From contig NZ_BAAAHE010000050.1 in the NCBI RefSeq assembly GCF_039525035.1, forward strand, positions 36,407 to 70,718: a stretch of DNA of 34,312 bases. Direction: 5' to 3'. The notes beneath the pieces are model-generated. The model made no database searches and had not been told where the DNA came from. It was given only the letters and a program-made list of their open reading frames with translations. Of this stretch, positions 1 through 11,410 are shown one piece after another. Positions within the stretch are counted from its first letter, which is position 1. Every line of letters starts with the position of its first letter. The position numbers and the translations under genes were made by a program. Source of the stretch: Sporichthya brevicatena. Lineage in GTDB: Bacteria > Actinomycetota > Actinomycetes > Sporichthyales > Sporichthyaceae.

Positions 1-101
1 CGGCCGCTGTGCACCGCCGGCCGCGCGTCGCCGCGGCTCGCGGCCGGGTGAGCCTTGTCCCGAGACGTCGGTCGCGCGGCGGCGCGGCGGGGCACCTTCA
101 T
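1..101 (-). CDS. Probable FtsB/DivIC-like septum formation initiator, N-terminal fragment
   Basis: An open frame starts at the ATG complementary to 99-101 and runs off the window edge. The visible 33 residues (MKVPRRAAARPTSRDKAHP and onward) are basic and low in complexity, with strong G/C at third codon positions, so the stretch looks coding. It begins 8 bases after the eno stop codon on the same strand. In actinobacteria the gene immediately downstream of eno is usually the FtsB/DivIC-like division protein, whose N-terminus is a disordered basic cytoplasmic tail before one membrane helix. No membrane helix or coiled coil is visible here because the gene is cut off, so the identity rests on position and composition only. 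No clear ribosome binding site precedes the ATG. Confidence 0.45.
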   Translation of the reverse strand, partial: MKVPRRAAARPTSRDKAHPAASRGDARPAVHSG

Positions 102-109
102 GCGAGTGC

Positions 110-1402
<1,293 letters not shown>

Positions 1403-1447
1403 TCAGACAGCGCTGACGACACTACCGAGCGTTCGCAACGCGACGGC

Positions 1448-1467
1448 GGAGCCGCACCGGCGGCTCC
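1448..1467 (-). terminator. Terminator-like hairpin downstream of the DUF885 gene
   Basis: GGAGCCGC and GCGGCTCC form a perfect 8-bp stem around a 4-base loop, 61-81 bases past the DUF885 stop and upstream of eno. There is no T-tract, as is common for actinobacterial terminators. Its position between two same-strand genes supports a role in ending the mfd-mazG-DUF885 transcript before eno. Confidence 0.5.
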
Positions 1468-1528
1468 GGGTGAACACGAAGATGCTTCATTCGATTGTCC
1501 GCCTTCGCCCGATTCGCGCACCGCGGGG

Positions 1529-3181
1529 TCACAGACCGAGCAGGGTGCGCAGGTGCCGCGGGGGCGGCGAGCCGTGGGCGAGCAGGCGGTCGTGGACTTC
1601 GCGCTCCGTTGCGCCCGGGGCCGCGGCCCGGACCTCGGCGACCAGGTCACGGACGCCGAGGTACCCGACGAAGTACGTCGAGAGCTGGGTGGAGGTGAGG
1701 AGGGACCGGCGCCACTTGCCGTGGGCCTCGCCCTCCTCCTGGTGGCCACGGCCGGTCATCAGCGCCATGGCCTCGTCCTGCGTCATCCCGCGCGTGTGCA
1801 CGCGGACGTCGAGGATCGTGTTGATCGTCATCCGCAGCTGCATCTTCAGCTGCTGCATGCGCAGGGCGTCGCCGCCGAAACCGTGACGCGCCATCAGTTC
1901 CTCGGAGTAGACCGCCCAGCCTTCGACGAACGGGCCGCTCCAGAACGCGGCGCGCACCTTCGTCGGCGCGACACAGCGGCGGTCGTGCGCCAACTGCAGG
2001 ACGTGGCCGGGCATCGCCTCGTGGATCGTGAGGTTCCGCAGCATGTGGCAGTTGTACTCACGGAAGAACGAGGTGACCCGCTCCGCCGGCCAGTCGGCCG
2101 GGGTCGGCGAGATCGCATAGAACGTCGGCAGGTTCGCCGTCTCCAGCGGGCCCGGCGGGTCGCAGTACGCGACCGCGACGCCGCGGTGGATCTCGGGCAT
2201 GACGACGATCTCGACCGGGTCGTCGTGGACGGTGACGAGGTCGCGCTCGCGCACGAAGGCGGTCGTCTCGACCAGCGTCTGCTCGGCCAGGCCGACGATC
2301 GTGTGGTTGGTCGGGGCCTCGGCGGCGAGGCCGTCGAGCACACGCCGGACCTGCCCGGGCCCGGGGCGGCCGCCGTCGATCCGCGCGGCGGTCTCGGCGA
2401 TCTCCTCGCTGATCCGCTCCAGCTCGGACTCCGCCCGTGCCAGCAGGGTGTCGGGGTCGTCGTCGGTGTCGAGCGTGAGCCGCAGGCGGCGGGCGAAGAG
2501 CTCCGGCCCGAGCCGCGGGTCGCCGGTCGCCTCCGGCAGGCGGTCGGACAGCCACGCCAGGTGCTCGGTGAGCGCCTCGGTGGCGGCCTCGGCGGCGGGC
2601 TCGATCAGCGCGCGCAGCCCGGGGTCGTTCGCCGCGGCGACGGTGCGTTCGAGCTCGGTGGCGATCAGCGTCCGCGTCCCGGTGAACTGGCCGATCGCGG
2701 TCTCGACGTGGATCGCCGGCATCGCCTCAAGGTCCGCCCGGGCCTGGGTCAGGGTGGCCGGGACGGCCGCCAGCCGGCCGGCCATGGACCGGATGCGGTC
2801 CGCGGCCGGGGCGAACTCGCGGGCGAGCAGCAGGTGCAGCGCCGTGCCCGGGTTGGCCTCCAGCGGGTTCCACGCGTGCTCACGCAGCTCGGTCAGCTCG
2901 AAGACCCGCCGGCGCAGGTGGTGGGCGAGGATCTCGCGGTCGACGGACTCCGCGGCGCTCGCGGCCGGCGGCAGCGCGGCCAGCTCGTCGAGGCGGGCCG
3001 TCCGCCGCGCGAGCTCGTCGGCGCGGGCCACGGAGCCGGTCGCGGGCAGCCGGTCGTCGAACCGGTGGTCACCGAGCGCGGTCGCGGTGACCGGGTCGAG
3101 CGCGAGGTGCTCGTCGAGGATCGCCGCCGCGGCGGCGACGAACGCCTCGGTGTAGTCGGCTCCGTTTGCCGTGGTCGTCAT
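1529..3181 (-). CDS. DUF885 family protein (putative zinc metallopeptidase-like)
   Basis: This 550-residue protein belongs to the DUF885 family. These are mostly helical proteins of about 550-600 residues, thought to be zinc-dependent hydrolases. The key visible motif is TIHEAMPGHVLQ with HEAMPGH at about residues 387-393, the family's metal-binding HE...GH signature. Further conserved-looking stretches are FVEGWAVYSEEL and the Met/Leu-rich helix after it. There is no obvious signal peptide, so a cytoplasmic location is likely. Its ATG (3179-3181) overlaps the mazG stop codon in an ATGA arrangement, which indicates translational coupling. Substrate unknown. In Mycobacterium and Streptomyces this slot between mazG and eno usually holds a lytic-transglycosylase-like secreted protein, so its presence here is a local replacement. 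Confidence 0.88.
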   Translation of the reverse strand: MTTTANGADYTEAFVAAAAAILDEHLALDPVTATALGDHRFDDRLPATGSVARADELARRTARLDELAALPPAASAAESVDREILAHHLRRRVFELTELREHAWNPLEANPGTALHLLLAREFAPAADRIRSMAGRLAAVPATLTQARADLEAMPAIHVETAIGQFTGTRTLIATELERTVAAANDPGLRALIEPAAEAATEALTEHLAWLSDRLPEATGDPRLGPELFARRLRLTLDTDDDPDTLLARAESELERISEEIAETAARIDGGRPGPGQVRRVLDGLAAEAPTNHTIVGLAEQTLVETTAFVRERDLVTVHDDPVEIVVMPEIHRGVAVAYCDPPGPLETANLPTFYAISPTPADWPAERVTSFFREYNCHMLRNLTIHEAMPGHVLQLAHDRRCVAPTKVRAAFWSGPFVEGWAVYSEELMARHGFGGDALRMQQLKMQLRMTINTILDVRVHTRGMTQDEAMALMTGRGHQEEGEAHGKWRRSLLTSTQLSTYFVGYLGVRDLVAEVRAAAPGATEREVHDRLLAHGSPPPRHLRTLLGL

Positions 3182-3861
3182 GCTCCCCCGCCCTCCCCCG
3201 GCTCACGGGCTGCGGTCTGCTCCAGGTCCCGGATCGTCGCGGCGAAGCGTCGGCAGGCGGCGCGCAGCTCGGCCTCGGCGTCGAGACCGCGGGCCCGGGC
3301 CGCGGCGACGGTGGCGAACAGCAGCTCACCGAGGTCGGCGTCGGCCGGGACGTCCGCCTGCGGCACCGGCAGGACCAGCGGGGCCTTCTCGGCCCGGGAG
3401 AGCAGCTTGTCCGCGAGCGCGAGGGCGGGCTGGGCCAGCGGCACCCCGTCCATCGCGGAGGAGCGGCCCTTCTCCTGCGCCTTCAGCTTCTCCCAGTTCG
3501 CCTCGACGTCGGCGGCCGTCTCGGCCACGACGTCCGCGAACACGTGCGGGTGCCGGCGGACCAGCTTGGCCGAGATCCCGGCGGCGACGTCGTCGATGTC
3601 GAAGGGGTCCTCGGCGTCCTCGGCCGCGATGCGCGCGTGGAAGACGACCTGCAGCAGCAGGTCCCCGAGCTCCTCGCGCAGGTGCGCGCGGTCCCCGGAC
3701 TCGACGGCCTCGATCGTCTCGTAGGTCTCCTCGACGAGGTACTTCAGCAGCGAGGTGTGGGTCTGCTCGGCGTCCCAGGGACACCCGCCCGGCGAGCGGA
3801 GACGGTCCATGACCGCCACCAGCTCCAGCAGCGCCGCCCCGGGGCGGTCGGGGCGGTTCAC
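3178..3861 (-). CDS. mazG: MazG family nucleoside triphosphate pyrophosphohydrolase
   Basis: MazG hydrolyses non-canonical or surplus NTPs to NMP and pyrophosphate, cleaning the nucleotide pool. The MazG signature is clear: RSPGGCPWDAEQTH, then the metal-binding acidic helices LVEETYETIEAV and REELGDLLLQVVFHA, then the ISAKLVRRHPHVF segment and NWEKLKAQEKGR, which are typical of the family. The C-terminal second domain is short and diverged. I place the start at the GTG 3859-3861, which overlaps the upstream lipoprotein stop (GTGA). A GTG at 3888 is possible but has no ribosome binding site and would overlap the upstream gene more. The length is then 227 residues. It sits between the lipoprotein and DUF885 genes with start/stop overlaps on both sides. 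Confidence 0.92.
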   Translation of the reverse strand: MNRPDRPGAALLELVAVMDRLRSPGGCPWDAEQTHTSLLKYLVEETYETIEAVESGDRAHLREELGDLLLQVVFHARIAAEDAEDPFDIDDVAAGISAKLVRRHPHVFADVVAETAADVEANWEKLKAQEKGRSSAMDGVPLAQPALALADKLLSRAEKAPLVLPVPQADVPADADLGELLFATVAAARARGLDAEAELRAACRRFAATIRDLEQTAAREPGEGGGA

Positions 3862-4463
3862 CCCTTGGGTGCCTTGAGGAAGTCCCACTGGGTCGCGATG
3901 ACCTGACCCACCTTCGGATCGAACGTGCCGTACCGCGGGTTCACCTTGATCCGCAGCGACTCGGCGACCGCGACCAGCCGCCGCGCGAACTCCTCGTTGA
4001 GCTGGACCTCGCCGGCGTTCGGGAGCTGCTGCTCGATCGCCTCGCTGATCAACCGCTCGATGGTGAAGCGCCGGTACACCTCGTCGAGGGAGTCGGCCGT
4101 GACGTTGTTCTGCGCGGCGAGCTCCGCGATCTCGTCCGCCGACCGGGTCTCCGCGGCGCGCGTCTTCTCGATCTCCGCCTCGGTGACGCGGATGTTCATC
4201 TGCTGCGCGGCGCGCTCGAAGACCAGGTTGAGCACCCGCCGCTCGACCTCGACGCGCGCGGCGTCCCGGTCGAGCTGGGTCGGCAGGCCGTACTCCTTGC
4301 GCTGGTCCCGGACCTGGTCCAGGTAGCCCTGGATCTCACTGACGGTGATCCGCTGGTCCTCGACGATCGCGGCCGCACCCAGCTGGCTCGGCTCGCAGGC
4401 GGACAGACCGCCGAACGTCACGACGGCGGCGAACAGGAGCGCGACGCGCCTGCTGCGGTTCAC
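3858..4463 (-). CDS. SurA N-terminal-like lipoprotein
   Basis: A 201-residue secreted lipoprotein. Residues 1-22 form a lipoprotein signal peptide with a basic N-terminus (NRSRR), a hydrophobic core and the lipobox LSAC, with Cys23 as the predicted acylated residue. The mature part is helical and charged and matches the SurA/PrsA-like chaperone N-terminal domain (ITVSEIQGYLDQV, VLNLVFERAAQQ, ITEAEIE-type helices). No parvulin PPIase domain follows, so it may hold or escort unfolded exported proteins without isomerase activity. The GTG start has GAGGAG 6 bases upstream, which spans the mfd stop region; the mfd stop is only 10 bases away, so the two are probably co-transcribed. The 3' end overlaps the mazG start. 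A lipoprotein of this type beside mfd and mazG recurs in actinobacteria. Confidence 0.85.
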   Translation of the reverse strand: MNRSRRVALLFAAVVTFGGLSACEPSQLGAAAIVEDQRITVSEIQGYLDQVRDQRKEYGLPTQLDRDAARVEVERRVLNLVFERAAQQMNIRVTEAEIEKTRAAETRSADEIAELAAQNNVTADSLDEVYRRFTIERLISEAIEQQLPNAGEVQLNEEFARRLVAVAESLRIKVNPRYGTFDPKVGQVIATQWDFLKAPKG

Positions 4464-4473
4464 GCGGATCTCC

Positions 4474-8112
<3,639 letters not shown>

Positions 8113-8149
8113 GGTGAGTCTCTTCCCAGGCGGGTGCGGACAACGCGAA

Positions 8150-8179
8150 CACCCCGGATCCGCAAACCGGACCGGGGTG
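8150..8179. promoter_or_regulatory. Inverted repeat 1 in the mfd/lipoprotein divergent region
   Basis: CACCCCGG, one unpaired A, TCCG, a 5-base loop, then CGGA and CCGGGGTG form a 12-bp stem with one bulge. It lies between two divergent start codons, so it is downstream of neither gene and is unlikely to be an ordinary terminator. It could be an operator or a 5' UTR structure. No function is established. Confidence 0.5.
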
Positions 8180-8192
8180 AGCTCAGCCTACG

Positions 8193-8221
8193 TCGGCCCG
8201 GCGACAGCGCGTCCGGGCCGA
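8193..8221. promoter_or_regulatory. Inverted repeat 2 in the mfd/lipoprotein divergent region
   Basis: TCGGCCCGG and CCGGGCCGA are perfect 9-base arms around an 11-base spacer. The right arm ends 5 bases before the GGAAGGA ribosome binding site of the plus-strand lipoprotein gene. A structure here could affect translation or transcription of that gene, or serve as a protein-binding dyad. Confidence 0.5.
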
Positions 8222-8242
8222 CCGTTTGGAAGGATCGCGAGC

Positions 8243-8761
8243 ATGAGCACGCAGCGGAGTGGGCCCTGGCGACGCGCGGCGGCGATCGGGGCCGTGCTGC
8301 TCCTCGCCCTCGCCGGATGCAGCGACGACGACTCCGACGCCGACGACCTCGGCGAGGACATCGAGGCCTCGGAGAGCCCGTTCCCCGCCCCCGGCAGCTT
8401 CGCGGACAAGGTCAACCGGCTCTGCGACCAGCTCTCGGCGGACAGTCTCGACGTCACCGGCGGCGAGGACCCGACCCGCGAGCAGTTCCTCGAGGACGAG
8501 CCGAAGCTGGCGGCGCTGGTCGAGAAGTTCGACGCCGAGGTCGCCAAGCTCCCGGTGACCGAGGCCGACCGGGCGGCCGCCGCCGCGATGAAGGCGTTCC
8601 AGCGCTACAGCGACGAGAGCTACGCCAAGGTCGTCGAGGCCGCGAAGACCGGGGACGATGCGGCGTTCTCGGCCGCGTTCACCGCGTTCCTCGAAGGCTT
8701 CGAGGACACCGACGCCGACGAGAACATCCAGGCCGAAGGCATCTTCTGCCCCGGCCGCTGA
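8243..8761 (+). CDS. Small secreted lipoprotein of unknown function
   Basis: A 172-residue protein with a clear lipoprotein signal: basic start (QRSGPWRR), hydrophobic core and lipobox LALAGC, with Cys26 as the probable lipid attachment site. An acidic, disordered linker follows (SDDDSDADDLGEDIEAS), then a helical charged domain. Two further Cys residues, in RLCDQL and at the C-terminal IFCPGR, could form a disulfide that closes the domain. I do not recognise the family. The ATG has GGAAGGA about 9 bases upstream. The gene is convergent with the lysozyme-like gene that follows, with only 3 bases between stop codons. It begins the envelope-related block between mfd and pth. Confidence 0.8.
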   Translation: MSTQRSGPWRRAAAIGAVLLLALAGCSDDDSDADDLGEDIEASESPFPAPGSFADKVNRLCDQLSADSLDVTGGEDPTREQFLEDEPKLAALVEKFDAEVAKLPVTEADRAAAAAMKAFQRYSDESYAKVVEAAKTGDDAAFSAAFTAFLEGFEDTDADENIQAEGIFCPGR

Positions 8762-8764
8762 TCC

Positions 8765-9679
8765 TCAGCGGCGGCAGCGCAGCTGCCGGTCCGGCACCTC
8801 GAGCAGCCGGTCGACGACCGTCGCGGCGAGCAGCTCCCACTGGGCGTACCGGTTCGGGAACGCCGACCGCTGGACGGCCTGGGCGGCGACGGTGAGCGGC
8901 ATCCGCTCCCAGCCGGGGATCGCGACCAGCGGCCCGTAGAACGCGGCCGCCGCGTAGGCCGGGGTGCGGATCTGCGCCTTGGTGCCCCAGCCGTAGGACG
9001 GGCGCTGCTGGAAGAGCCCGAGCGAGTCGCGGTCGCCCCAGTTCAGGTTGCGGATCCAGGACTCCTGGTAGGCCGTCGCGACCGCGATGACGGCCGCCCG
9101 CGGCGGCAGGCCGAGCAGTTTCCCGACGGCGACGATCGTCCGCGCGTTCGCCATCTGGTGCGCGTCGAGTGCGGGGAACTGCTGGATCCGCGGGTTGTAC
9201 CCGCAGGCGCCGCCGAGCTTCGGCAGCGTGGCGCGCCGCCGGATCGGCTTCGCGAGCACCTGCTGCGGCAGCGGCTGTCCGAGCACGGCCTCGGGGCGGC
9301 GCAGGACCAGCTCCGGGCGCGGCGCGGCGCGGGAGGCCCGCTCGTCCGCCCGGACGGGCTCCGCCGTGACGCCGGGCAGCGCACCGGCCGGCACGGACGG
9401 CGCGCTGCGCTCCCAGCCGCGGGCCAGGAACCGGTCCCCGGGGGCGGGCACCGGTCCGGCGGGGCCGACGGCAGCGGCCGCGGTCTCGGCGGCGTCGGCG
9501 TCAGCAGCGTCGGCGGCCGACTCGTCGGCGATCACCGGGCCCGCGAGAGCGGCGCCGACGAGGGCGAGGGCGACGGCCGCGGCGAGGGAATGGCGGCCGC
9601 GGCGGCTCGGGCGGGAACGCGAGGGGCGCCGTGGTGAGCCAAGCCACAGCCGGCCGTGCGCGTGGTCGGTGGGAGACAC
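8765..9679 (-). CDS. Secreted lysozyme-like (transglycosylase-like) protein, paralogue 1
   Basis: About 304 residues. An Arg-rich N-terminus followed by SLAAAVALALVGAALAGPV (residues 31-49) is a signal peptide or signal anchor. After an Ala/Pro-rich linker comes a conserved C-terminal domain (about 157-302) with ACGYNP, LGLPPRAAVIAVATAYQESW, NWGDRDSLGLFQQRPSYGWG and PLTVAAQAVQRSAFP. The pattern of a Glu after a helix (QES, E206) followed by a GLFQQRPS segment resembles lysozyme-like goose/SLT folds, so a peptidoglycan-cleaving role is inferred; catalysis is unproven. Cys159 and Cys302 bracket the domain, as in the paralogue at 14474-15580, and may be disulfide-bonded. The start is uncertain: GTG 9679 has no clear ribosome binding site, and GTG 9709 is an alternative. 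Confidence 0.8.
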   Translation of the reverse strand: MSPTDHAHGRLWLGSPRRPSRSRPSRRGRHSLAAAVALALVGAALAGPVIADESAADAADADAAETAAAAVGPAGPVPAPGDRFLARGWERSAPSVPAGALPGVTAEPVRADERASRAAPRPELVLRRPEAVLGQPLPQQVLAKPIRRRATLPKLGGACGYNPRIQQFPALDAHQMANARTIVAVGKLLGLPPRAAVIAVATAYQESWIRNLNWGDRDSLGLFQQRPSYGWGTKAQIRTPAYAAAAFYGPLVAIPGWERMPLTVAAQAVQRSAFPNRYAQWELLAATVVDRLLEVPDRQLRCRR

Positions 9680-9754
9680 GGGGATGGACCGTAGGTCGGG
9701 ACTCGGCACTCGTTTCCGAACCGATCTCGCCTCCGTCGAGACCCCTCCGGAGGT

Positions 9755-9800
9755 GTGTCCGACGTGTCCGGATTCGTCCGCGTGTTGTCCGGCGTGTCGG
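9755..9800. repeat. Phased GTGTCCG-type direct repeats in a divergent promoter region
   Basis: Between the divergent lysozyme-like and kinase genes (208 bases) lie five related heptamers beginning near 9755 (GTGTCCG), 9764 (GTGTCCG), 9774 (CGTCCG), 9784 (GTTGTCCG) and 9794 (GTGTCGG). The spacing is 9-10 bases, about one helical turn, which would place the motifs on one DNA face. This suggests a multi-site operator but is not proof of one. I see no convincing sigma-70 hexamer pair in the rest of the gap. Confidence 0.4.
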
Positions 9801-9887
9801 GCGAGGTCACCGTGATCTACCGAACAGATCTTTCGCAGCGGCTGCGGACTGCGTGCCGGGGGGAACGGCGGGTAGCCGCTCCTTCGT

Positions 9888-10769
9888 ATGCGACAGCGTC
9901 GGAGTTCCACACCGCCCCTCCTCGACGCGACCCAGCCGGCGGGCCGGGCCGTCGAGGCGGCCGGCGAACTCGGCGCCGGGGCGCCCTTCGGGCTCGGCGA
10001 CCGGTACCGACTGCGGCGGCTGCTCGGGACGGGCGGGATGGCGTCGGTCTGGCTGGCGGACGATCACCGCGGCCCGGCCCCGGTGTTCGAGGCGGTCGCG
10101 GTGAAGATCCTCGCGGACTCCCTGGCGCTGGACCCGCAGTTCGTCGACCGCTTCCGCCGGGAGGCCCAGATCGCGGGGACGCTGCGGCACCCGCGGCTCG
10201 TCGCGGTCGTCGACGACGGCGGCGACCATCGCCGGCCCTACCTCGCGATGGAGTACGTGCGCGGGAAGACCCTCGCCCAGCGGATGAAGGCCGACGACCC
10301 GCCCGACGCGATGACGCTCGCGCGCCACCTCCTGGAGGCCGTCGCCTACGTCCACGACTCCGGGGTCGTGCACCGCGACATCAAGCCGTCCAACCTGCTC
10401 CTCACCGAGACCGGTGACGCGAAGCTCTTCGACTTCGGCATCGCCCTCTCCCCCGCCGCCGCGCGGCTGACGCAGACCGGGGAGGTCATGGGGACCGCGC
10501 GGTACGTCGCGCCCGAGGTCCTCGAGGGCGTCGCCCCGACCTACCGCTCCGACCTGTACTCCTGCGGCGTCCTGCTCGAGGTCTGCGTCGGGGCGAGCGC
10601 GCCGCCGGCCCTCTGGGACGTCATCGACGCCTGCACCCGACTGCGCACCTCCGAGCGGCCCGCGTCCGCCGGCGAGGCGCTCGCGCTGCTCGACCGAGCG
10701 GCGCCGTCCCGCACCCCGCGCCCGCGAACCCGTCCGTCCACCACCCGAGGAGCCGAACCGTGTCGGTGA
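9888..10769 (+). CDS. Hanks-type serine/threonine protein kinase, soluble, shortened C-lobe
   Basis: The protein phosphorylates Ser/Thr residues on unknown targets. Kinase motifs appear in order: Gly-rich loop GTGGMASVW, catalytic Lys in VAVKIL, the acidic FRREAQIAGTLRHP helix C, the catalytic loop HRDIKPSNLLL, DFG, an activation segment with Thr residues ending in GTARYVAPE, and SDLYSCGVLL. Unlike PknB-type kinases there is no transmembrane helix and no PASTA domain, and the roughly 30-35 residues normally found between helices F and H (the TGxxPF region and after) are missing; the sequence jumps to PPALWDVIDACTRLRTSERPASAGEAL. Length 293 residues. The ATG lacks a clear ribosome binding site. 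The 3' end overlaps the next gene by 10 bases, so it heads a kinase-membrane protein-PBP operon. Confidence 0.9.
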   Translation: MRQRRSSTPPLLDATQPAGRAVEAAGELGAGAPFGLGDRYRLRRLLGTGGMASVWLADDHRGPAPVFEAVAVKILADSLALDPQFVDRFRREAQIAGTLRHPRLVAVVDDGGDHRRPYLAMEYVRGKTLAQRMKADDPPDAMTLARHLLEAVAYVHDSGVVHRDIKPSNLLLTETGDAKLFDFGIALSPAAARLTQTGEVMGTARYVAPEVLEGVAPTYRSDLYSCGVLLEVCVGASAPPALWDVIDACTRLRTSERPASAGEALALLDRAAPSRTPRPRTRPSTTRGAEPCR

Positions 10770-11410
10770 CCCCAGCCCGGATCGGCACCGGGACCGTCCT
10801 GCCCACCCAGCTGCGACGCCGCCGGAGCCGCCACCGCATCGGCCCGGAGGCCGTGGTCGCCCGGCAGCGCCGGGTGTTCGGTGGTGTCCAGGTCGGCGCC
10901 GCGTTCTTCGGCTGGGTCACCGCGGTCGGCATGACCGTGCTGCTCACCTCCGGCGTCCTGGCGCTGATGATCGCGATCGGCGTCGTGCTCGGCACCGACC
11001 CGAACAGCGCCACCGACGGCGCCGCGTCCAACGCCGTCGCGGTCAGCATCCTCGGCGCGATCCTGCTCGCGGTCGTCCTGTTCGGCGCCTTCCTCTGCGG
11101 GGGTTACGTGGCCGCGCGCATGGCCCGGTTCGACGGTCTGCTGCAGGGGGTCGCGGTCTGCGGATGGACCGTGGGCGTCCCGGTCGCGTTGTTCCTGCTC
11201 GCGCTCGTGCTCGACCTCGGCTTCCGGGACGTCGCGCTCTCGCTGGTGCCCGGCATCGCGACGGTGGCCCTCGGACTCGGCGCGCTCGGCGTCGCGGCGC
11301 TCGGCGCGGTCGCCGGCGGTCTCCTCGGGGAGCGGTACCACCGCGTGGTGGACCGGGTCGGCCTCACCGAGAGTCTGCCGAGCGACGCCGACGCGGAGGA
11401 ACGCGCGTGA
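10760..11410 (+). CDS. Multispan membrane protein of unknown function (YrzE/TIGR04086-like)
   Basis: A 216-residue integral membrane protein. A basic cytoplasmic N-terminus (QLRRRRSRHR) precedes about four hydrophobic segments: roughly residues 50-77, 95-119, 128-150 and 158-182. A charged C-terminal tail follows (LGERYHRVVDRVG...DADAEERA). The arrangement, with Gly-rich AxxxGGYVAARMA in the second hairpin, resembles small four-helix membrane proteins of the YrzE/TIGR04086 kind; this is a loose resemblance. The GTG start has GAGGAG 7 bases upstream, inside the end of the kinase gene, and its stop overlaps the PBP start (GTGA). Coupling to both neighbours suggests it works with the kinase or the penicillin-binding protein at the membrane. 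Confidence 0.82.
   Translation: MSVTPARIGTGTVLPTQLRRRRSRHRIGPEAVVARQRRVFGGVQVGAAFFGWVTAVGMTVLLTSGVLALMIAIGVVLGTDPNSATDGAASNAVAVSILGAILLAVVLFGAFLCGGYVAARMARFDGLLQGVAVCGWTVGVPVALFLLALVLDLGFRDVALSLVPGIATVALGLGALGVAALGAVAGGLLGERYHRVVDRVGLTESLPSDADAEERA

Noticed and set aside
9532..9810. A small minus-strand gene covering the GTGTCCG repeats
   Set aside because: The frame encodes only a repetitive Asp/Thr/Pro stretch and then overlaps the lysozyme-like gene in another frame; there is no ribosome binding site.
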